Source of the DNA: Phenylobacterium sp.
GTDB lineage: Bacteria; Pseudomonadota; Alphaproteobacteria; Caulobacterales; Caulobacteraceae
NCBI RefSeq assembly: GCF_016124325.1
Contig: NZ_WGNY01000024.1
Location: 1 to 64,000 of the forward strand
Direction: 5' to 3'
DNA length: 64,000 bases
In this document: positions 29,912-40,876 of the stretch, piece after piece
Position numbering within the stretch: position 1 is the first letter of the stretch
Layout of the letters: every line of letters starts with the position of its first letter
Notes under the pieces: generated by a model
What the model was told of the DNA's origin: nothing
Databases searched by the model: none
The model's input: only the letters and a program-made list of their open reading frames with translations
Made by a program: the position numbers and the translations under genes

Positions 29912-30747
29912 GTCCCGTCGTGCTCGACGCCCAGGATGAAGACGCCGAGTTCGTCCGCCAGCGCCAGCGTCGCCTCGCGGTCGAGCACCAGCAGGCGGCC
30001 CGCTTCGCCCACGATCCCGGCCAGACCGGCGCGGGCGACGCCCTGCACGGTGGCGACGCCGATGGTCGGCAGGTCCACCCGGGTTTCCTGGATCGGCTTG
30101 GGCGCCTTGGCGAGCACGCCCGCGCCGGCGCCCGGCTTGCCCCGCAGGTGGGCCGGCAGATCGGCCACACGGGCCAGCATGGCGTCGGTGCCTTCCTGGG
30201 CCTCCACGGCCAGCACCAGACCGTGGGCGACCACGGCGGCCTGTCCCACGTCGAGCCGGCCGATGGCGCGCGCCACGTCCAGTGCGCGCAAGGCGTCCGC
30301 CATATCGTCATCCGTCGGCCCGCGTGCGCCAAGCAGGCCAGCTGGGAGCGACAGGTCCTCCATCACCTCGTGGGCGCCTTCGACCGCGAAGCCCTCCTTC
30401 TCGAACTCGTCGACCAGCAGCCGCAACAGGGCGTCGTCGCCCTTGCGCGCCGCCGCGACCGCCTTGGGCAGCAGCATCAGACCGCGCAGATCGGGCACGA
30501 GGCTGGAGAAGTCGGGGCGCGCCACATTGCCCGCCAGGCAGATCGCCCGGCAGCCGGCCCGCTTCAGCGCTTTCAGGCACTTGCCCAGCTCGGCCAGGCC
30601 GACCTCGGCGCCGGCGTAGGGCGCTAGGTCGGCGCCCGCGAAGCCCTTCAGCCGGATGACGAACAGCGGCCGGCCGGAGCGCTCGCAGTGCTGGGCGATC
30701 TCGACCGGCAGCGCGCCGCCGCCCGCGATCAGGCCCAGCTTTTCCAT
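29908..30747 (-). CDS. lpxI: UDP-2,3-diacylglucosamine pyrophosphatase LpxI
   Basis: A 279-aa DUF1009 protein that makes lipid X in lipid A synthesis. LpxI was characterised in Caulobacter and replaces LpxH in bacteria lacking it. Blocks: [39 protein letters not shown], a substrate region GKPGAGAGVLAKAPKPIQETRVDLPTIG split over two motifs, and the C-terminal GVEHDG. The ATG shares one base with the lpxA stop (TGATG). Its place between lpxA and lpxB fixes its job. Confidence 0.95.
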   Translation of the reverse strand: MEKLGLIAGGGALPVEIAQHCERSGRPLFVIRLKGFAGADLAPYAGAEVGLAELGKCLKALKRAGCRAICLAGNVARPDFSSLVPDLRGLMLLPKAVAAARKGDDALLRLLVDEFEKEGFAVEGAHEVMEDLSLPAGLLGARGPTDDDMADALRALDVARAIGRLDVGQAAVVAHGLVLAVEAQEGTDAMLARVADLPAHLRGKPGAGAGVLAKAPKPIQETRVDLPTIGVATVQGVARAGLAGIVGEAGRLLVLDREATLALADELGVFILGVEHDGT

Positions 30748-31556
30748 CAGACCTCCCGTTCGGGCAGGCAGAGCGGGCGGCTGGCGTCGGCGCGGATGAA
30801 GTCGATGATCTCCATGACCGGCGCGCTGGCGGCGAAGACGCTGGCGGCATCCTCGATGCGTTCCTGGAAGGTGCCCTCCTCGGCGAACAGCAGGCGATAG
30901 GCCGAGCGCAGCTCCGCGATCGTGTCGCGGTCGAAGTTGCGACGCTTGAGGCCCACGAGGTTCAGGCCCTCGAGGTGGGCGTGGTTGCCCCATACCAGGC
31001 CGTACGGGATCACATCCTTGGTCACCGCCGCCAGGCCGCCGATGAAGGAGTAGCGCCCGACACGACAGTGCTGGTGGACCGCCGCGAGGCCGCTCACCAT
31101 CACGAAATCGCCCACGTGCACGTGGCCGCCGAGGGTGGCGGAATGGGCCAGGATGACGTTGTCGCCCACCACGCAGTCATGGCCGACGTGGCTGGTCGCC
31201 ATGAACATGCCGTCGTCGCCAACGCGCGTGACGCCGCCGTCCGTGGCCGCGACGTGCATGGTGACGTGCTCCCAGATCTTGTTGCGGTCGCCGATGATCA
31301 GTTCCTGCGGCAGATCCTCGACCGGTCCGCCGGCGTAGCTGACGTGATGCGGCGGGCCGCCGAGATTGGCGTGATTGCGCACCAGGCAATCCTCGCCGAT
31401 CCGGGTGCGTCCTTCGATGACCGCATGGGCCAGGATCCGCGTGCGCGCGCCGATGCGCACCTTGGGCCCGACGATCGTGAAGGGGCCGATGCTGACGCCG
31501 TCGGCCAGTTCGGCGCCGTCCGCGACAAGAGCGGTGGGATGGATGTCGACGGACAA
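30747..31556 (-). CDS. lpxA: UDP-N-acetylglucosamine acyltransferase
   Basis: First step of lipid A synthesis: moves a 3-hydroxyacyl group from ACP to UDP-GlcNAc. A 269-aa left-handed beta-helix of hexapeptide repeats ([20 protein letters not shown] and others); catalytic His is in [16 protein letters not shown]. The start is TTG at 31556, 4 nt after the fabZ stop, with GGAG about 10 nt upstream; no ATG or GTG fits the conserved N-terminus better. Confidence 0.96.
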   Translation of the reverse strand: MSVDIHPTALVADGAELADGVSIGPFTIVGPKVRIGARTRILAHAVIEGRTRIGEDCLVRNHANLGGPPHHVSYAGGPVEDLPQELIIGDRNKIWEHVTMHVAATDGGVTRVGDDGMFMATSHVGHDCVVGDNVILAHSATLGGHVHVGDFVMVSGLAAVHQHCRVGRYSFIGGLAAVTKDVIPYGLVWGNHAHLEGLNLVGLKRRNFDRDTIAELRSAYRLLFAEEGTFQERIEDAASVFAASAPVMEIIDFIRADASRPLCLPEREV

Positions 31557-31560
31557 GTGG

Positions 31561-32031
31561 TCAGGTCTCCACGACCATGGCGGCGAATTCGCACTCCGCC
31601 GCGACTTTGTCGCCCACCATCGCTTGGCCGGCGAACTTGAAGACGTCGCCGCGGTGGCGCACCACGCGCACCGGCATGCGGATCACGTCGCCCGGGCGGA
31701 CCGGCGCGCGGAACCGGCAGTTGTCGGCCGACATGAAGAAGATCGCCTTGCCGGCGGTGTCGACGTCGAGCGACTTCGACATCAGGACGGCGCCCGTCTG
31801 GGCCATGGCCTCGATCAGCAGCACGCCCGGCATCACCGGATAGTCGGGGAAATGGCCTTGGAAGAAGGGCTCGTTCACCGTCACGCACTTGATGCCGACG
31901 ATCGATTCCGAGGGCTTGTACTCCTCGCAGCGGTCCACCAGCAGGAACGGGAAGCGGTGCGGAATCCGCGCCAGCACCTCGGTGATGTCGATCTCGGTAG
32001 GGCTCTCGGCCCCGGGCGCCTTGCGACTCAT
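31561..32031 (-). CDS. fabZ: 3-hydroxyacyl-ACP dehydratase FabZ
   Basis: Dehydrates 3-hydroxyacyl-ACP in fatty acid elongation; 156 aa hot-dog fold. Catalytic His in [11 protein letters not shown] and Glu in [19 protein letters not shown] are intact. The ATG overlaps the lpxD stop (ATGA). Sharing an operon with lpxD and lpxA balances acyl use for lipid A and phospholipids. Confidence 0.97.
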   Translation of the reverse strand: MSRKAPGAESPTEIDITEVLARIPHRFPFLLVDRCEEYKPSESIVGIKCVTVNEPFFQGHFPDYPVMPGVLLIEAMAQTGAVLMSKSLDVDTAGKAIFFMSADNCRFRAPVRPGDVIRMPVRVVRHRGDVFKFAGQAMVGDKVAAECEFAAMVVET

Positions 32032-33044
32032 CCGTCTCCCCCGCCCCGCCGGCCCGCCATGCGCGCGAGCCACGCGGTCTCCTTCAGCCAATGCCGAATC
32101 GGCCGGGCCGGCATGCCGCCCCAGGTTTCGCCCGGCGGAATGTCCTTCATCACCCCGGCCGCCGCGCCCACGCGCGCGCCTGTCCCGATGGTGACGTGGT
32201 CGGCCACGCCGGCGCGGCCGCCGAACTGAGCGCCGTCGCCGATCGCCACGCTGCCGGAGATGCCGGTATGTGCGGCCATCACGCAATTGCGGCCCACGCG
32301 CACGTTGTGGGCGATCTGCACGAGGTTGTCGATCTTGGTGTTTTCGCCGATCACCGTGTCATCGAAGGCGCCGCGGTCGATGGTCGTGTTTGCGCCCACG
32401 GACACGCCGTCCTGGATGATCACGCGCCCGAGCTGCGGGATGTCGATGAGGCCCTTGGGCCCGACCGTGGCGCCGAATCCCGCCTCGCCGACGACGGCGC
32501 CGGCCGAGATCCGCACGCGGTCGCCGATGAGGGCGAAGCCCAGAGTGACATTGGCGGCGATGTCGCAATCGCGTCCGACCGCCACGCCCGGACCAATCAC
32601 CGTGTTCGCGCCGACCCGGGTTCCGCGGCCGATCTGCGCCGCGGGCCCCACGACCCCCCCTGGTCCCAGGACGACATCGGCCTCGATCACGGCGTCGTCG
32701 GCGATCGCGACGGTCCCCGCCGCCCGGGGACGGTGGAGCCGGGCGGCCGCCAGCGCATAGGCCGCCTGAGGATTGGCGCAGACGAGCGCCACGCATCCCG
32801 GGGGCGCCAGATCGGCGGCACCCGCTGGCAGGAAGCAGGCCCCGGCCCGGCTGGACCGGAGTTCGGCGGCGTATCGCCGATCAGCGAGGAAGGTGACGTG
32901 GTCGGGCCCCGCGTGGGCGAGCACCGCCACACCGCCGACGAGGCGCTCGGCAGCGTCCGCCCGCCCCGGCTCGGCGCCGACGGCAGCGGCCAGCTCGCCC
33001 AGGCGAACCGGCCCCAAATCCTCAAAGAAACGCGGATCGGGCAT
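32028..33044 (-). CDS. lpxD: UDP-3-O-acylglucosamine N-acyltransferase
   Basis: Third step of lipid A synthesis; 338 aa. An N-terminal uridine-binding domain (about 1-100, [16 protein letters not shown]) is followed by a hexapeptide beta-helix (about 105-320) with catalytic His in [14 protein letters not shown]. The C-terminal [12 protein letters not shown] block is typical. It sits 38 nt downstream of the Skp/OmpH gene. Confidence 0.97.
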   Translation of the reverse strand: MPDPRFFEDLGPVRLGELAAAVGAEPGRADAAERLVGGVAVLAHAGPDHVTFLADRRYAAELRSSRAGACFLPAGAADLAPPGCVALVCANPQAAYALAAARLHRPRAAGTVAIADDAVIEADVVLGPGGVVGPAAQIGRGTRVGANTVIGPGVAVGRDCDIAANVTLGFALIGDRVRISAGAVVGEAGFGATVGPKGLIDIPQLGRVIIQDGVSVGANTTIDRGAFDDTVIGENTKIDNLVQIAHNVRVGRNCVMAAHTGISGSVAIGDGAQFGGRAGVADHVTIGTGARVGAAAGVMKDIPPGETWGGMPARPIRHWLKETAWLARMAGRRGGGDG

Positions 33045-33082
33045 CGTCCGTCCCCGCCGCCGTGGCCCCGTATCGCGTCGGC

Positions 33083-33718
33083 TTACTTCCGGGCGGCCGC
33101 GGGGGCGGCCGGCGCGGCCTGATCCAGCCGCTCACGCTCGATCGGGAACTGCGTGACCTTCGCGTTCAGCGAGGTGACGAGTTGGCCCGTCACGTCCATC
33201 GCCGGATTGGCGAACACCACGCTGCCGTCGAGCAGCACCGAGCATTGCTTGGACTGGTAGACCTGCTGCAGCAGCGGTTCGACTTCCTGGCCGAGGCGCT
33301 GCCGCACCTTCTGCTGCGTGGCTTCCAGTTCGCGGCGGCGAAGCTCGGCCTTCCGCTGGAGGGCGTTGGCTCGGACCTGCAGCGCCGCGGCGCGTTGCTC
33401 GAAGGTGTTCTGGTCGAGCGTGGCGCGCTGGGCGGAGAGCTGCTTGTCGTCGTTCTCGATCGCCGCCTGTTCACCGCTCAGCTCGGCCTGCACCTGCTGG
33501 GCGATCTGCTGCAGACGCATGTTGGCGTTCTTGCCGACGGCGGAATTCAGGATGGCCGCGTCCACCGACACCACGCAAAGACCCGCGATCGGCGGCCCGT
33601 GGATCACCTGCGGAACGTTCGTCTGGGCGGGAGCCGGAGCCTGGGCGACGGCGACGCCGGCTGCGGAAACGGAAATGGCCGCAGCGCAGCCCGCGGCCGC
33701 GAGAGTTTTGAAGGTCAT
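33083..33718 (-). CDS. skp: Skp/OmpH-family periplasmic chaperone
   Basis: A 211-aa exported chaperone for outer-membrane proteins. A Sec signal peptide (about 1-25, [20 protein letters not shown], cleaved after VAQA) precedes a long coiled coil (about 60-155) and a C-terminal Ala/Pro tail. [18 protein letters not shown] is the N-terminal body strand. AGGAAG 3 nt before the ATG supports the start. It follows bamA by 6 nt. Confidence 0.92.
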   Translation of the reverse strand: MTFKTLAAAGCAAAISVSAAGVAVAQAPAPAQTNVPQVIHGPPIAGLCVVSVDAAILNSAVGKNANMRLQQIAQQVQAELSGEQAAIENDDKQLSAQRATLDQNTFEQRAAALQVRANALQRKAELRRRELEATQQKVRQRLGQEVEPLLQQVYQSKQCSVLLDGSVVFANPAMDVTGQLVTSLNAKVTQFPIERERLDQAAPAAPAAARK

Positions 33719-33724
33719 GTCTTC

Positions 33725-36169
33725 CTAGAACCTGGTTGAAGTGGAGAACCGGAAAGTCTCGGTCTTGTCGTAGCTTTCCTTGGCCAAAACACGGCTGAAG
33801 TCGAATCGGATGGGGCCCATCGGCGACTTCCAGAAGATGCTGAGGCCGGCGGACGCCCGCAGACCCAGGTTGTCGCGGATGCACGTGTTGCGCGTTCCGG
33901 GGGTCGCGTAGTTGGGAATCGTCTTTGTCGGATCCGTCGGATCGGCGATCGTCGGCGCTAGGCAATCCACGTCGCCGACGCGATAGTTGCGATCCTTCTT
34001 GTCGAGCAGACCCAGGGTGCCGAAGTCGGAGAACAGCGCGGCCTTGATGCCGTACTGCTCGGGCAGGAAGGTCGGAACCGTCAATTCGACCGTACCGATG
34101 GCGTAGGCCTTGCCGCCCAGGGCGTCGGCGCGCGTCAGGCTGAGGTCGCGCGGACCGATGCCGGCGGTCTCGAAGCCGCGGAACGTCAGGCCGCCCTTGT
34201 AGTAGCGGTCGTTGATGCGCACCGAGTCGCCGGCCCAGCCGGTGACGTAGCCGCCGGATCCCACCAGCGAGAGGATGAAGTCCTTGGTGAAGCCGTGGAA
34301 CCAGCCGGCCTCCAGGTCGGTGCGGACGTAGTTCACGTCGCCGCCGAGGCCAGCGACGTCCTGGTTGAAGTCGACGTAGTAGCCGCGCGTCGGATTGAGG
34401 TAGTCGTTGCGGCGGTCGAGGCGCAGGCCGTAGCCGATTTGAGAGGTCACGAACGTGCCGACCTGATCGCAGATCGCCGACGACAGCACGAGCCCCGTGG
34501 TGGGATCGCAGTAGAAGCTGTCGATCTTCACCTCGTCATTCCGCAGGGTGTAGCGGACGGCGCCGCGGCTATCGATGCTGAGCGGGAAGTTCGCGCGCAG
34601 CGTGAAGCCGAGGGTGGTCGTCTTGTAGGCCGAGTAATCCGACAGGTCGTACTTGTAGCCATAGACGTCGACGCCGGCGGCCACGTCGCGGCCCAGGAAG
34701 CGCGGCTCGGTGAACGAGAAGTCGAGCTGCTGGCGGAGCGAGCCGACCGACACGCGGGCGCGGACGTCCTGACCCCGGCCTCGGAAGTTGCGCTGGGTGA
34801 CGCCCAGGTCCAGCACCAGCTGGTCGACGGACGAGTAGCCGGCGCTGAACGAAAGCTCGCCCGTGGGCTGCTCCTCGACCCTCACCTGCAGCGACGTCCG
34901 GTCGGGCGCCGAGCCTGGCGTCTCGGCGATGTCCACGTCCTTGAAGAAGCCCAACGCGCGGATCTGCCGCTTCGAACGGTCGACGAGGGCGCGATTGTAG
35001 GCGTCGCCTTCGACCACGCTCATCTCGCGGCGGATGACATAGTCCAGCGTCTGGCTGTTCCCGACGATGTCGATGCGATCGACGTAGACCCGCGGCCCCT
35101 CGCGGACCTGGAAGGTCACGTCGACGGTGCCCTTCTCGCGGTCGGGCGTGTAGCGCGGTCGGACATCCACGAAGGCGAAGCCCGCGGCGCCGGCCGCGAA
35201 GGTCAGGGCGTCGGTCGCCTGCTCGATCGCCTCGTCCTGGTAGACTTGGCCCGAACGGATCGGGACCAGGGCCTCCAGAACGTTCTTGTCCAGCTTCTGG
35301 AGCTCGGTCTCGACCGCGATCTTGCCGAACTTGTACTTGGGGCCCTCGTCGACCGTGTAGGTGACAACGAAGCCGTTCTTGTCGGGCGCCAGTTCGGCGA
35401 CGGCCGACGAGACCCGGAAGTCGTAGTAGCCGCGGTTGCGGTAGTGCTTACGCAGCTGTTCCTTGTCGTATTCGAGCCGGTCGGGATCGTAGTTGGCGTT
35501 CTGCGACGAGAAGAATTTGTACCAGTGGCTCTCCTCGGTCACGACCACGTCGCGCAGGTCGTTATCGGAAAACGCCTTGTTGCCCAGGAAGTTGACCGAA
35601 AGGATGCCGCTCTTCGGCCCTTCGTCGATCTTGAAGATCAGATCGACGCGCTTCTGGGGCAGTTCGATGATCTGCGGCGTCACCGTGGCGGAGATGCGGC
35701 CCGAGCGGCGATAGAGCTCCACGATCCGCTGCACGTCGGACTGGGCCTTGGCGCGGGTGAAGATGCCGCGCGGGCGCACCGTCACCTCGTCGCGCAGCTT
35801 GTCTTCCTTGAGGCCGTGGTTCCCCTCGAAGATGACGCGGTTGATGATCGGATTCTCGACCACGGTGACGATCAGGTCGCCGCTGCGGAAGTCGATCTTC
35901 ACGTCCGAGAACAGGTCGGTGCGGAACAGCGCCTTCAACGCCAGGTCGATCTTGGCCGGGTCGACCGTGTCGCCAGGCTGGATCGGCAGGTACGAAACGA
36001 CCGTCGACTGCTCGATCCGCTCGTTGCCCTGAACGAGGATGCGCTGAACCTGGCCGCCGCTCTCGGCCTGCTGGGCCGCGGCGACACCAGGCGCGACGAG
36101 AGCGGTCGTGCCCAGCAGAAGGGCAAGGCCGGAGGCGAGCGCGGCGCTTGTGGCGCGGGTCTTGTACAT
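33725..36169 (-). CDS. bamA: Outer-membrane assembly factor BamA
   Basis: An essential outer-membrane insertase; 814 aa. Signal peptide about 1-33 (MYKTRATSAALASGLALLLG, cut near AAAQQ), five POTRA domains (about 40-430; QRILVQGNERIEQSTVVSYL is the first) and a 16-strand beta-barrel to the end. The lid loop VRINDRYYKGGLTFRGFE carries the conserved R-G-F/Y block. C-terminal Phe fits the barrel-signature rule. A 21-residue upstream extension of the frame is rejected because the signal peptide begins at the ATG at 36169. Confidence 0.97.
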   Translation of the reverse strand: MYKTRATSAALASGLALLLGTTALVAPGVAAAQQAESGGQVQRILVQGNERIEQSTVVSYLPIQPGDTVDPAKIDLALKALFRTDLFSDVKIDFRSGDLIVTVVENPIINRVIFEGNHGLKEDKLRDEVTVRPRGIFTRAKAQSDVQRIVELYRRSGRISATVTPQIIELPQKRVDLIFKIDEGPKSGILSVNFLGNKAFSDNDLRDVVVTEESHWYKFFSSQNANYDPDRLEYDKEQLRKHYRNRGYYDFRVSSAVAELAPDKNGFVVTYTVDEGPKYKFGKIAVETELQKLDKNVLEALVPIRSGQVYQDEAIEQATDALTFAAGAAGFAFVDVRPRYTPDREKGTVDVTFQVREGPRVYVDRIDIVGNSQTLDYVIRREMSVVEGDAYNRALVDRSKRQIRALGFFKDVDIAETPGSAPDRTSLQVRVEEQPTGELSFSAGYSSVDQLVLDLGVTQRNFRGRGQDVRARVSVGSLRQQLDFSFTEPRFLGRDVAAGVDVYGYKYDLSDYSAYKTTTLGFTLRANFPLSIDSRGAVRYTLRNDEVKIDSFYCDPTTGLVLSSAICDQVGTFVTSQIGYGLRLDRRNDYLNPTRGYYVDFNQDVAGLGGDVNYVRTDLEAGWFHGFTKDFILSLVGSGGYVTGWAGDSVRINDRYYKGGLTFRGFETAGIGPRDLSLTRADALGGKAYAIGTVELTVPTFLPEQYGIKAALFSDFGTLGLLDKKDRNYRVGDVDCLAPTIADPTDPTKTIPNYATPGTRNTCIRDNLGLRASAGLSIFWKSPMGPIRFDFSRVLAKESYDKTETFRFSTSTRF

Positions 36170-36197
36170 CGAATCAGCCGTTGGAGGGACGAACAGC

Positions 36198-37412
36198 CTA
36201 CGAGAATAGGCGGCCGAACAGATTGAACACACGGAGGCGCTGCAAATCGTTCCAGGTGGCGAACAACATCAATCCGAGAACGAGCGCAAGACCCACGCGG
36301 TACCCTGCCGCTTGAACCTTGGCGGCAAGAGGGCGGCGGGCCACGGCTTCATAGCCGTAGAAAAGGAGATGCCCGCCATCCAGCACCGGGACGGGCAACA
36401 GGTTCATGAAGCCGATGCCCACCGAGATAACCCCGATCAGCTCGAACAGGGTCAGCAGGCCATTGACTACGAAGGTGGCGAGGTCGGGCGAGACGTCTGC
36501 GGCGTGCCGGGCTAGGTCGCCGGAGAGCTGGGCCATGCCGAGCGGCCCGGCGAGCTGGTCGGCCCGCTCCCGCCCCTCGATCATGCGTCCGATGTAGACC
36601 AGCGTGGTCGAGATCGTGGAGACGGTCCGCTGCGCGCCGCCGACGATCGCTTCCGGGAGATTGTAGCGGCGGATCGTGATCTCGTCGGGTCGGGTGACAT
36701 GGCCCAGGCCGAGCTTGCCGAGTTTCTGGGGCCGGCCCAGCTTGTCGTAGACGACCCCCCGGCGCGGCGTCGCCGTCAGCGTGATCTCACCGTCGCCGCG
36801 CTTGACCAGGAAGGTCATCGGCGTGTCGGAGCTGAGGATCACCTTCTCGGTGAGTTCATCGAAGCTGCGGATCGACTTGCCATCCACCTTCAGGATGACG
36901 TCGTCCTTGCGGAAACCGGCCTGCGCGGCAGGGCTGCCCGCCGTAACGGCGTCGATGCGGGTCGAACTGATCGGCTCGCCGAAGGCGAACAGCAGGGCCG
37001 CGAAGATCGCTATGGCGAGCAGGAAGTTGGCGAAGGGGCCCGCGGCCACGATGATCGCCCGCTGCCAGATCGGTTTGAAGTGGAAATAGCTGCCGATCTC
37101 GGCGGCCCTCCCCTCCTCGACCAACTGCCGCCGCATCGCGGCCAGGTCGTCGGCGTCCGGGATGCTCGCGGCGTTGTCATCGCCGGCGAAACGCACATAA
37201 CCCCCGATCGGAATCCAGCCGATCCGCCAATGCGTGCCGAGCTTGTCGGTCCAGTGGGCCAGGGGCCGCCCGAAGCCGATCGCGAACCGGTCGACCTTGG
37301 TGCCCAGCGCCCGGGCGGCGAGGAAGTGGCCCAGCTCATGGATCGTGATCACCACGCCGATCACGATGATGAACGGGATCAGATAGAGCAGGATGGTCTG
37401 CAGAATCTGCAT
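36198..37412 (-). CDS. rseP: RIP metalloprotease RseP (Caulobacter MmpA type)
   Basis: A site-2 intramembrane protease, 404 aa, inner membrane. Zinc-binding HELGH at residues 25-29, a PDZ domain (about 130-220, GSPAAQAGFRKDDVILKVDGKSIRS) and the third metal ligand in NLLPVPVLDGGHLL. Four membrane segments. In Caulobacter the orthologue MmpA degrades the polarity factor PodJ, and in E. coli RseP cleaves RseA; which applies here is inferred. It sits in the usual dxr-rseP-bamA order. Confidence 0.95.
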   Translation of the reverse strand: MQILQTILLYLIPFIIVIGVVITIHELGHFLAARALGTKVDRFAIGFGRPLAHWTDKLGTHWRIGWIPIGGYVRFAGDDNAASIPDADDLAAMRRQLVEEGRAAEIGSYFHFKPIWQRAIIVAAGPFANFLLAIAIFAALLFAFGEPISSTRIDAVTAGSPAAQAGFRKDDVILKVDGKSIRSFDELTEKVILSSDTPMTFLVKRGDGEITLTATPRRGVVYDKLGRPQKLGKLGLGHVTRPDEITIRRYNLPEAIVGGAQRTVSTISTTLVYIGRMIEGRERADQLAGPLGMAQLSGDLARHAADVSPDLATFVVNGLLTLFELIGVISVGIGFMNLLPVPVLDGGHLLFYGYEAVARRPLAAKVQAAGYRVGLALVLGLMLFATWNDLQRLRVFNLFGRLFS

Positions 37413-37429
37413 CTGGCGGGTCTACTCCA

Positions 37430-38626
37430 TCAGGCCGCAAACACGCCGGCGACGACATCGTCGGCGACCCGGCGGGCTTCGGCGTCGGCGCCACGGGCGC
37501 GTTCGACCGCGTCGTCGTCGCGCCAGGACCGCGTGGAGCCACTGTCCACGCGTTCGAGGGTCTCCGCCACGACGTTCGGGATATCCAGGAAGGCGATCCT
37601 TCGGTCAAGGAAGGCCGCCACGGCGCGCTCGTTGGCGGCGTTCATCACCGCGGGAGCCTGGCCGCCCGCCGCCAACGCCTGCTTGGCGATGGCCAGGGCC
37701 GGGAACTTGTCGGGATCCGGATGCTGGAACGTCAGCGGGCCGGCGGTCACCAGATCGAGCTTCGGCGCCGGCCACGGCAGGCGGTCGGGCCACGCAAACG
37801 CGCAGGCGATCGGCGGGCGCATGTCGGGCGGGCCGAGCTGGGCCAGCGTCGAGCCGTCGGCGTATTCGACCAGGGAATGGATGATCTGCTGCGGGTGAAC
37901 CAGAACTTCGATCCGCTCGGGAGGCATGGAGAACAGGTAGGCGGCCTCGATCACCTCCAGGCCCTTGTTCATCATGGTGGCGGAATCGATCGAAATCTTG
38001 GCGCCCATCGAGAAGTTCGGGTGCGCCAGGGCCTGATCGGGCGTCGCCGCGGCCATCTGGGCCCGCGTCGCGTCGCGGAACGGGCCTCCGGACGACGTGA
38101 GGATCAGGCGCGAGACCGAATCGGCGATCGCCGGATCCAGCACCTGGAAGATCGCCGAGTGTTCCGAGTCGACCGGCACGACGGCGCCGCCCGCCAGCTT
38201 GGCGGTCCGCAGCAGCGACGGCCCGGCGCAGACCAGGCTTTCCTTGTTGGCCAGCGCGATCACCGCGCCCGCCTTCGCCGCGGCCAGGGTGGGCGCGAGG
38301 CCGGCGAAGCCGACGATGGCCGACATCACCCACTGGGCGTCGGCCGCGGCCACGTCCCGTACGGCCTCGGCGCCCGCCGCGGCCTCGATCCCCGTGCCCT
38401 TCAGGCGGTCCCGCAGCTCGGGCAGCGCGGTCTCGTCCTCGATCACCGCCACCTTGGGGCGCCAGCGGATCGCCTGCTCGGCCAGGCGCGCGACGTTCCG
38501 GCCGGCCGTGAGCCCGACGATCTCGACCTCGACCCCCGCCTGGGCGAACAGGTCGAGAGTGGATACGCCGATGGAGCCGGTCGACCCCAGGACGCTGACC
38601 TTGCGTGGCAGACTCAATGTCCCCAT
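37430..38626 (-). CDS. dxr: 1-deoxy-D-xylulose 5-phosphate reductoisomerase
   Basis: Second step of the MEP isoprenoid pathway; 398 aa. NADPH-binding [19 protein letters not shown], the metal site in [10 protein letters not shown], and the substrate loop [11 protein letters not shown] are intact, as is [20 protein letters not shown] at 38626 overlaps cdsA by 13 nt; a TTG at 38617 (TTGA overlap) would drop 3 residues. The frame stays open far upstream inside cdsA but is not conserved. Confidence 0.96.
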   Translation of the reverse strand: MGTLSLPRKVSVLGSTGSIGVSTLDLFAQAGVEVEIVGLTAGRNVARLAEQAIRWRPKVAVIEDETALPELRDRLKGTGIEAAAGAEAVRDVAAADAQWVMSAIVGFAGLAPTLAAAKAGAVIALANKESLVCAGPSLLRTAKLAGGAVVPVDSEHSAIFQVLDPAIADSVSRLILTSSGGPFRDATRAQMAAATPDQALAHPNFSMGAKISIDSATMMNKGLEVIEAAYLFSMPPERIEVLVHPQQIIHSLVEYADGSTLAQLGPPDMRPPIACAFAWPDRLPWPAPKLDLVTAGPLTFQHPDPDKFPALAIAKQALAAGGQAPAVMNAANERAVAAFLDRRIAFLDIPNVVAETLERVDSGSTRSWRDDDAVERARGADAEARRVADDVVAGVFAA

Positions 38627-39441
38627 CCCCAGTGGTTCGCCAACCGTACGACCGCCATGACCACCACGGCAAACATCAGGCCGTCCACGCGGTCGAGCAG
38701 CCCGCCGTGGCCGGGGATGAGATCGCCGGAATCCTTGACCCCGAACCGCCGCTTGAGCGCCGATTCCCAGAGGTCGCCCGCCATGGTGGCCAGCCCGACG
38801 GCAAGGCCGACGGCGGCGGCCGCCCAGGCGTTGAGCTGGAAATAGGGCAAGGCGGCCATGAGCACGCCGGCCCCCATGGCCGCCGCCAGACCGCCGATGA
38901 ACCCCGACCACGTCTTGTTCGGCGAAAAACGCGGCCACAGCTTGGGGCCCTTCAGCACGCTGCCAACCGCGAAGGCGCCGATGTCGGCCGCCCAGGTGGC
39001 CGCCAGCAGCATCAGCGTCCACCAGGCGCCCTGGTTGGTCGCGCGCAGCCAGACGAGGCAGACCGCGGCCGGCGCGACGTAGAAGACGCCATAGGCCGCG
39101 TCGGCCGGTCGCTCGGCCACGCCGCGGGCCACCACGGCGGCGCCCGCAGCCGCCAGGACGATCGCGCCCCAGGCCCAGATGAAGTCGCCCCGATAGGCGA
39201 TGAACACCGCGACCAGCACGGCAGCGGCGACCACGGCGGCGACACGCGTCGGGGAGCCCGGCGCGCTCATCCCGCCCCATTCGATCGCCAGCAGCGCCAC
39301 GCCGATGGCGATCAGCACCAGATAGCCCCAGCCGCCGAACCACACGGCCGCCAGGACCGCGGGCGCGATCACCACGGCCGACGCCACGCGCAGGCCGAGG
39401 TTTGTCCAGTCGAACCGCTTAGCCGGCGGCGAGGACGTCAT
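38614..39441 (-). CDS. cdsA: Phosphatidate cytidylyltransferase
   Basis: Makes CDP-diacylglycerol for phospholipid synthesis; about 275 aa, with some seven to eight membrane segments. The family signature is near the C-terminus, [30 protein letters not shown]. The start at 39441 overlaps the uppS end by 23 nt; an upstream ATG at 39471 in the same frame is less likely. Confidence 0.94.
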   Translation of the reverse strand: MTSSPPAKRFDWTNLGLRVASAVVIAPAVLAAVWFGGWGYLVLIAIGVALLAIEWGGMSAPGSPTRVAAVVAAAVLVAVFIAYRGDFIWAWGAIVLAAAGAAVVARGVAERPADAAYGVFYVAPAAVCLVWLRATNQGAWWTLMLLAATWAADIGAFAVGSVLKGPKLWPRFSPNKTWSGFIGGLAAAMGAGVLMAALPYFQLNAWAAAAVGLAVGLATMAGDLWESALKRRFGVKDSGDLIPGHGGLLDRVDGLMFAVVVMAVVRLANHWGWGH

Positions 39442-40189
39442 CGGCCACGATTGCGCCATAGCGTCGATCACGGGTGGCGAATTCGGCGAGCGCCGCGCGC
39501 AGGGGCTCCTCGCCGTAGTCGGGCCACATGATGTCCTGGAAGACGAGCTCGGCGTAGGCCGCTTCCCAGAGCAGGAAGTTCGACAGCCGCTGCTCGCCCG
39601 ACGGCCGGATGATCAGGTCGGGCGGCGGCGCGCCCGCCGTGGCGAGGAAACCGCCGAACGCGGCCTCGTCGAGGTCGTCGGGGCTGCGGCGTCCCGCGGC
39701 GACCTCTTCGGCGAACCGCCGCGCGGCCGCGGCGATATCGGCCTGGCCGCCGTAGTTGAAGGCGATGGTGAGGTGGAAACGGGTGTTGTTCGCCGTCCGC
39801 GCCTCGGCGTCCTCGATGATGCGGACGAGGTCGGCGGAGAGCCCCTCGCGGCGTCCGATCACCCGCACCCTGACGCCTTCCCGTTCCAAACGGGCGATGT
39901 CGGTCTCGAAGTACCGCTTCGGCAGCGCCATCAGCTCCGCCACTTCCGCCGCCGGGCGGCTCCAGTTCTCGGTCGAGAAGCCGAAGATGGTGAGCCAGCC
40001 GACGCCGAGATCGGGCGCGGCGGCCACCGTGCGCTTCAACGCTTCGACCCCGGCGCGATGCCCCAGAGTCCGCGGCAGGCCTCGGCGTTTCGCCCAACGG
40101 CCGTTGCCGTCCATGACGATCGCCACGTGGAGAGGCCGCCCCGGCTCTCCTGGGGCGCCCGCGTACGGCGGTGTCTCGGCGGCGGCCAT
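39419..40189 (-). CDS. uppS: Undecaprenyl diphosphate synthase
   Basis: cis-prenyltransferase making the C55 lipid carrier for peptidoglycan and LPS; 256 aa. IVMDGNGRWAKRRGLPRTLG holds the catalytic Asp and diphosphate-binding Arg residues. GFSTENWSRP and DLIIRPSGEQRLSNFLLW complete the site. ATG at 40189 is chosen over a TTG three codons upstream. Confidence 0.97.
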   Translation of the reverse strand: MAAAETPPYAGAPGEPGRPLHVAIVMDGNGRWAKRRGLPRTLGHRAGVEALKRTVAAAPDLGVGWLTIFGFSTENWSRPAAEVAELMALPKRYFETDIARLEREGVRVRVIGRREGLSADLVRIIEDAEARTANNTRFHLTIAFNYGGQADIAAAARRFAEEVAAGRRSPDDLDEAAFGGFLATAGAPPPDLIIRPSGEQRLSNFLLWEAAYAELVFQDIMWPDYGEEPLRAALAEFATRDRRYGAIVADDVLAAG

Positions 40190-40214
40190 GCGGATCAACG
40201 AGTCCTGAGCGGGA

Positions 40215-40781
40215 TCAGACGTGCATGATCTCTTGTTCTTTGGTTTTCAAGGCTTCGTCGATGCGCTTGACGGCCTCGTCGGTCAGCTTCTGGACCTCGG
40301 TTTCCATCCGCTTCTCCTCGTCCTGGCTGATGACGCCGTCCTTCTGCGCCTTGCGGCAGTCCTCGTTGGCGTCGCGGCGGACGTTGCGCACGGCGATCCG
40401 CTGTTGCTCGGCGTATTTGCCGGCGAGCTTGGCGAGGTCCTTGCGGCGCTCCTCGGTGAGCGGCGGGATCGGGATGCGCAGGGTCTGGCCGTCCACGACC
40501 GGGTTCAGCCCCAGGTCGGACGCGCGGATCGCCTTCTCCACCGAGACCACGACGCCCCTGTCCCAGACGTTGACGACGATCATCCGCGGCTCCGGCACGC
40601 TGACGGCCCCCACCTGGTTGATCGGCACCTGCGAGCCGTAGGCGTCCACGTGGATCTGGTCGAGCAGGGTGGCCGACGCCCGGCCCGTGCGCAGCGAGCC
40701 GAACTCGTCCTTCAACGCCGAGACGGCCTTGTCCATGCGGTCCTTGTATTTCGAAAGCACGGGCTTCTCGGTCGTGGCCAT
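40215..40781 (-). CDS. frr: Ribosome recycling factor
   Basis: Splits post-termination ribosomes with EF-G; 188 aa, two-domain tRNA-like protein. The three-helix bundle ([33 protein letters not shown]) and hinge sequences match the family. It follows pyrH by 95 nt with no clear terminator. Confidence 0.97.
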   Translation of the reverse strand: MATTEKPVLSKYKDRMDKAVSALKDEFGSLRTGRASATLLDQIHVDAYGSQVPINQVGAVSVPEPRMIVVNVWDRGVVVSVEKAIRASDLGLNPVVDGQTLRIPIPPLTEERRKDLAKLAGKYAEQQRIAVRNVRRDANEDCRKAQKDGVISQDEEKRMETEVQKLTDEAVKRIDEALKTKEQEIMHV

Positions 40782-40876
40782 TGCGGCGTCTCCGTCCTGG
40801 GTCTTGTGGCTGAACTCTAGCGCGCTACGGCGAAATGCCTACCGCCTCGGATGTGGATCCGGCGCCGTTCCCGCGC

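Noticed and set aside
37430..39343. Extended dxr frame of 637 codons
   Set aside because: The first 239 codons lie antiparallel in meaning to cdsA and show no conserved sequence; dxr starts at 38626.
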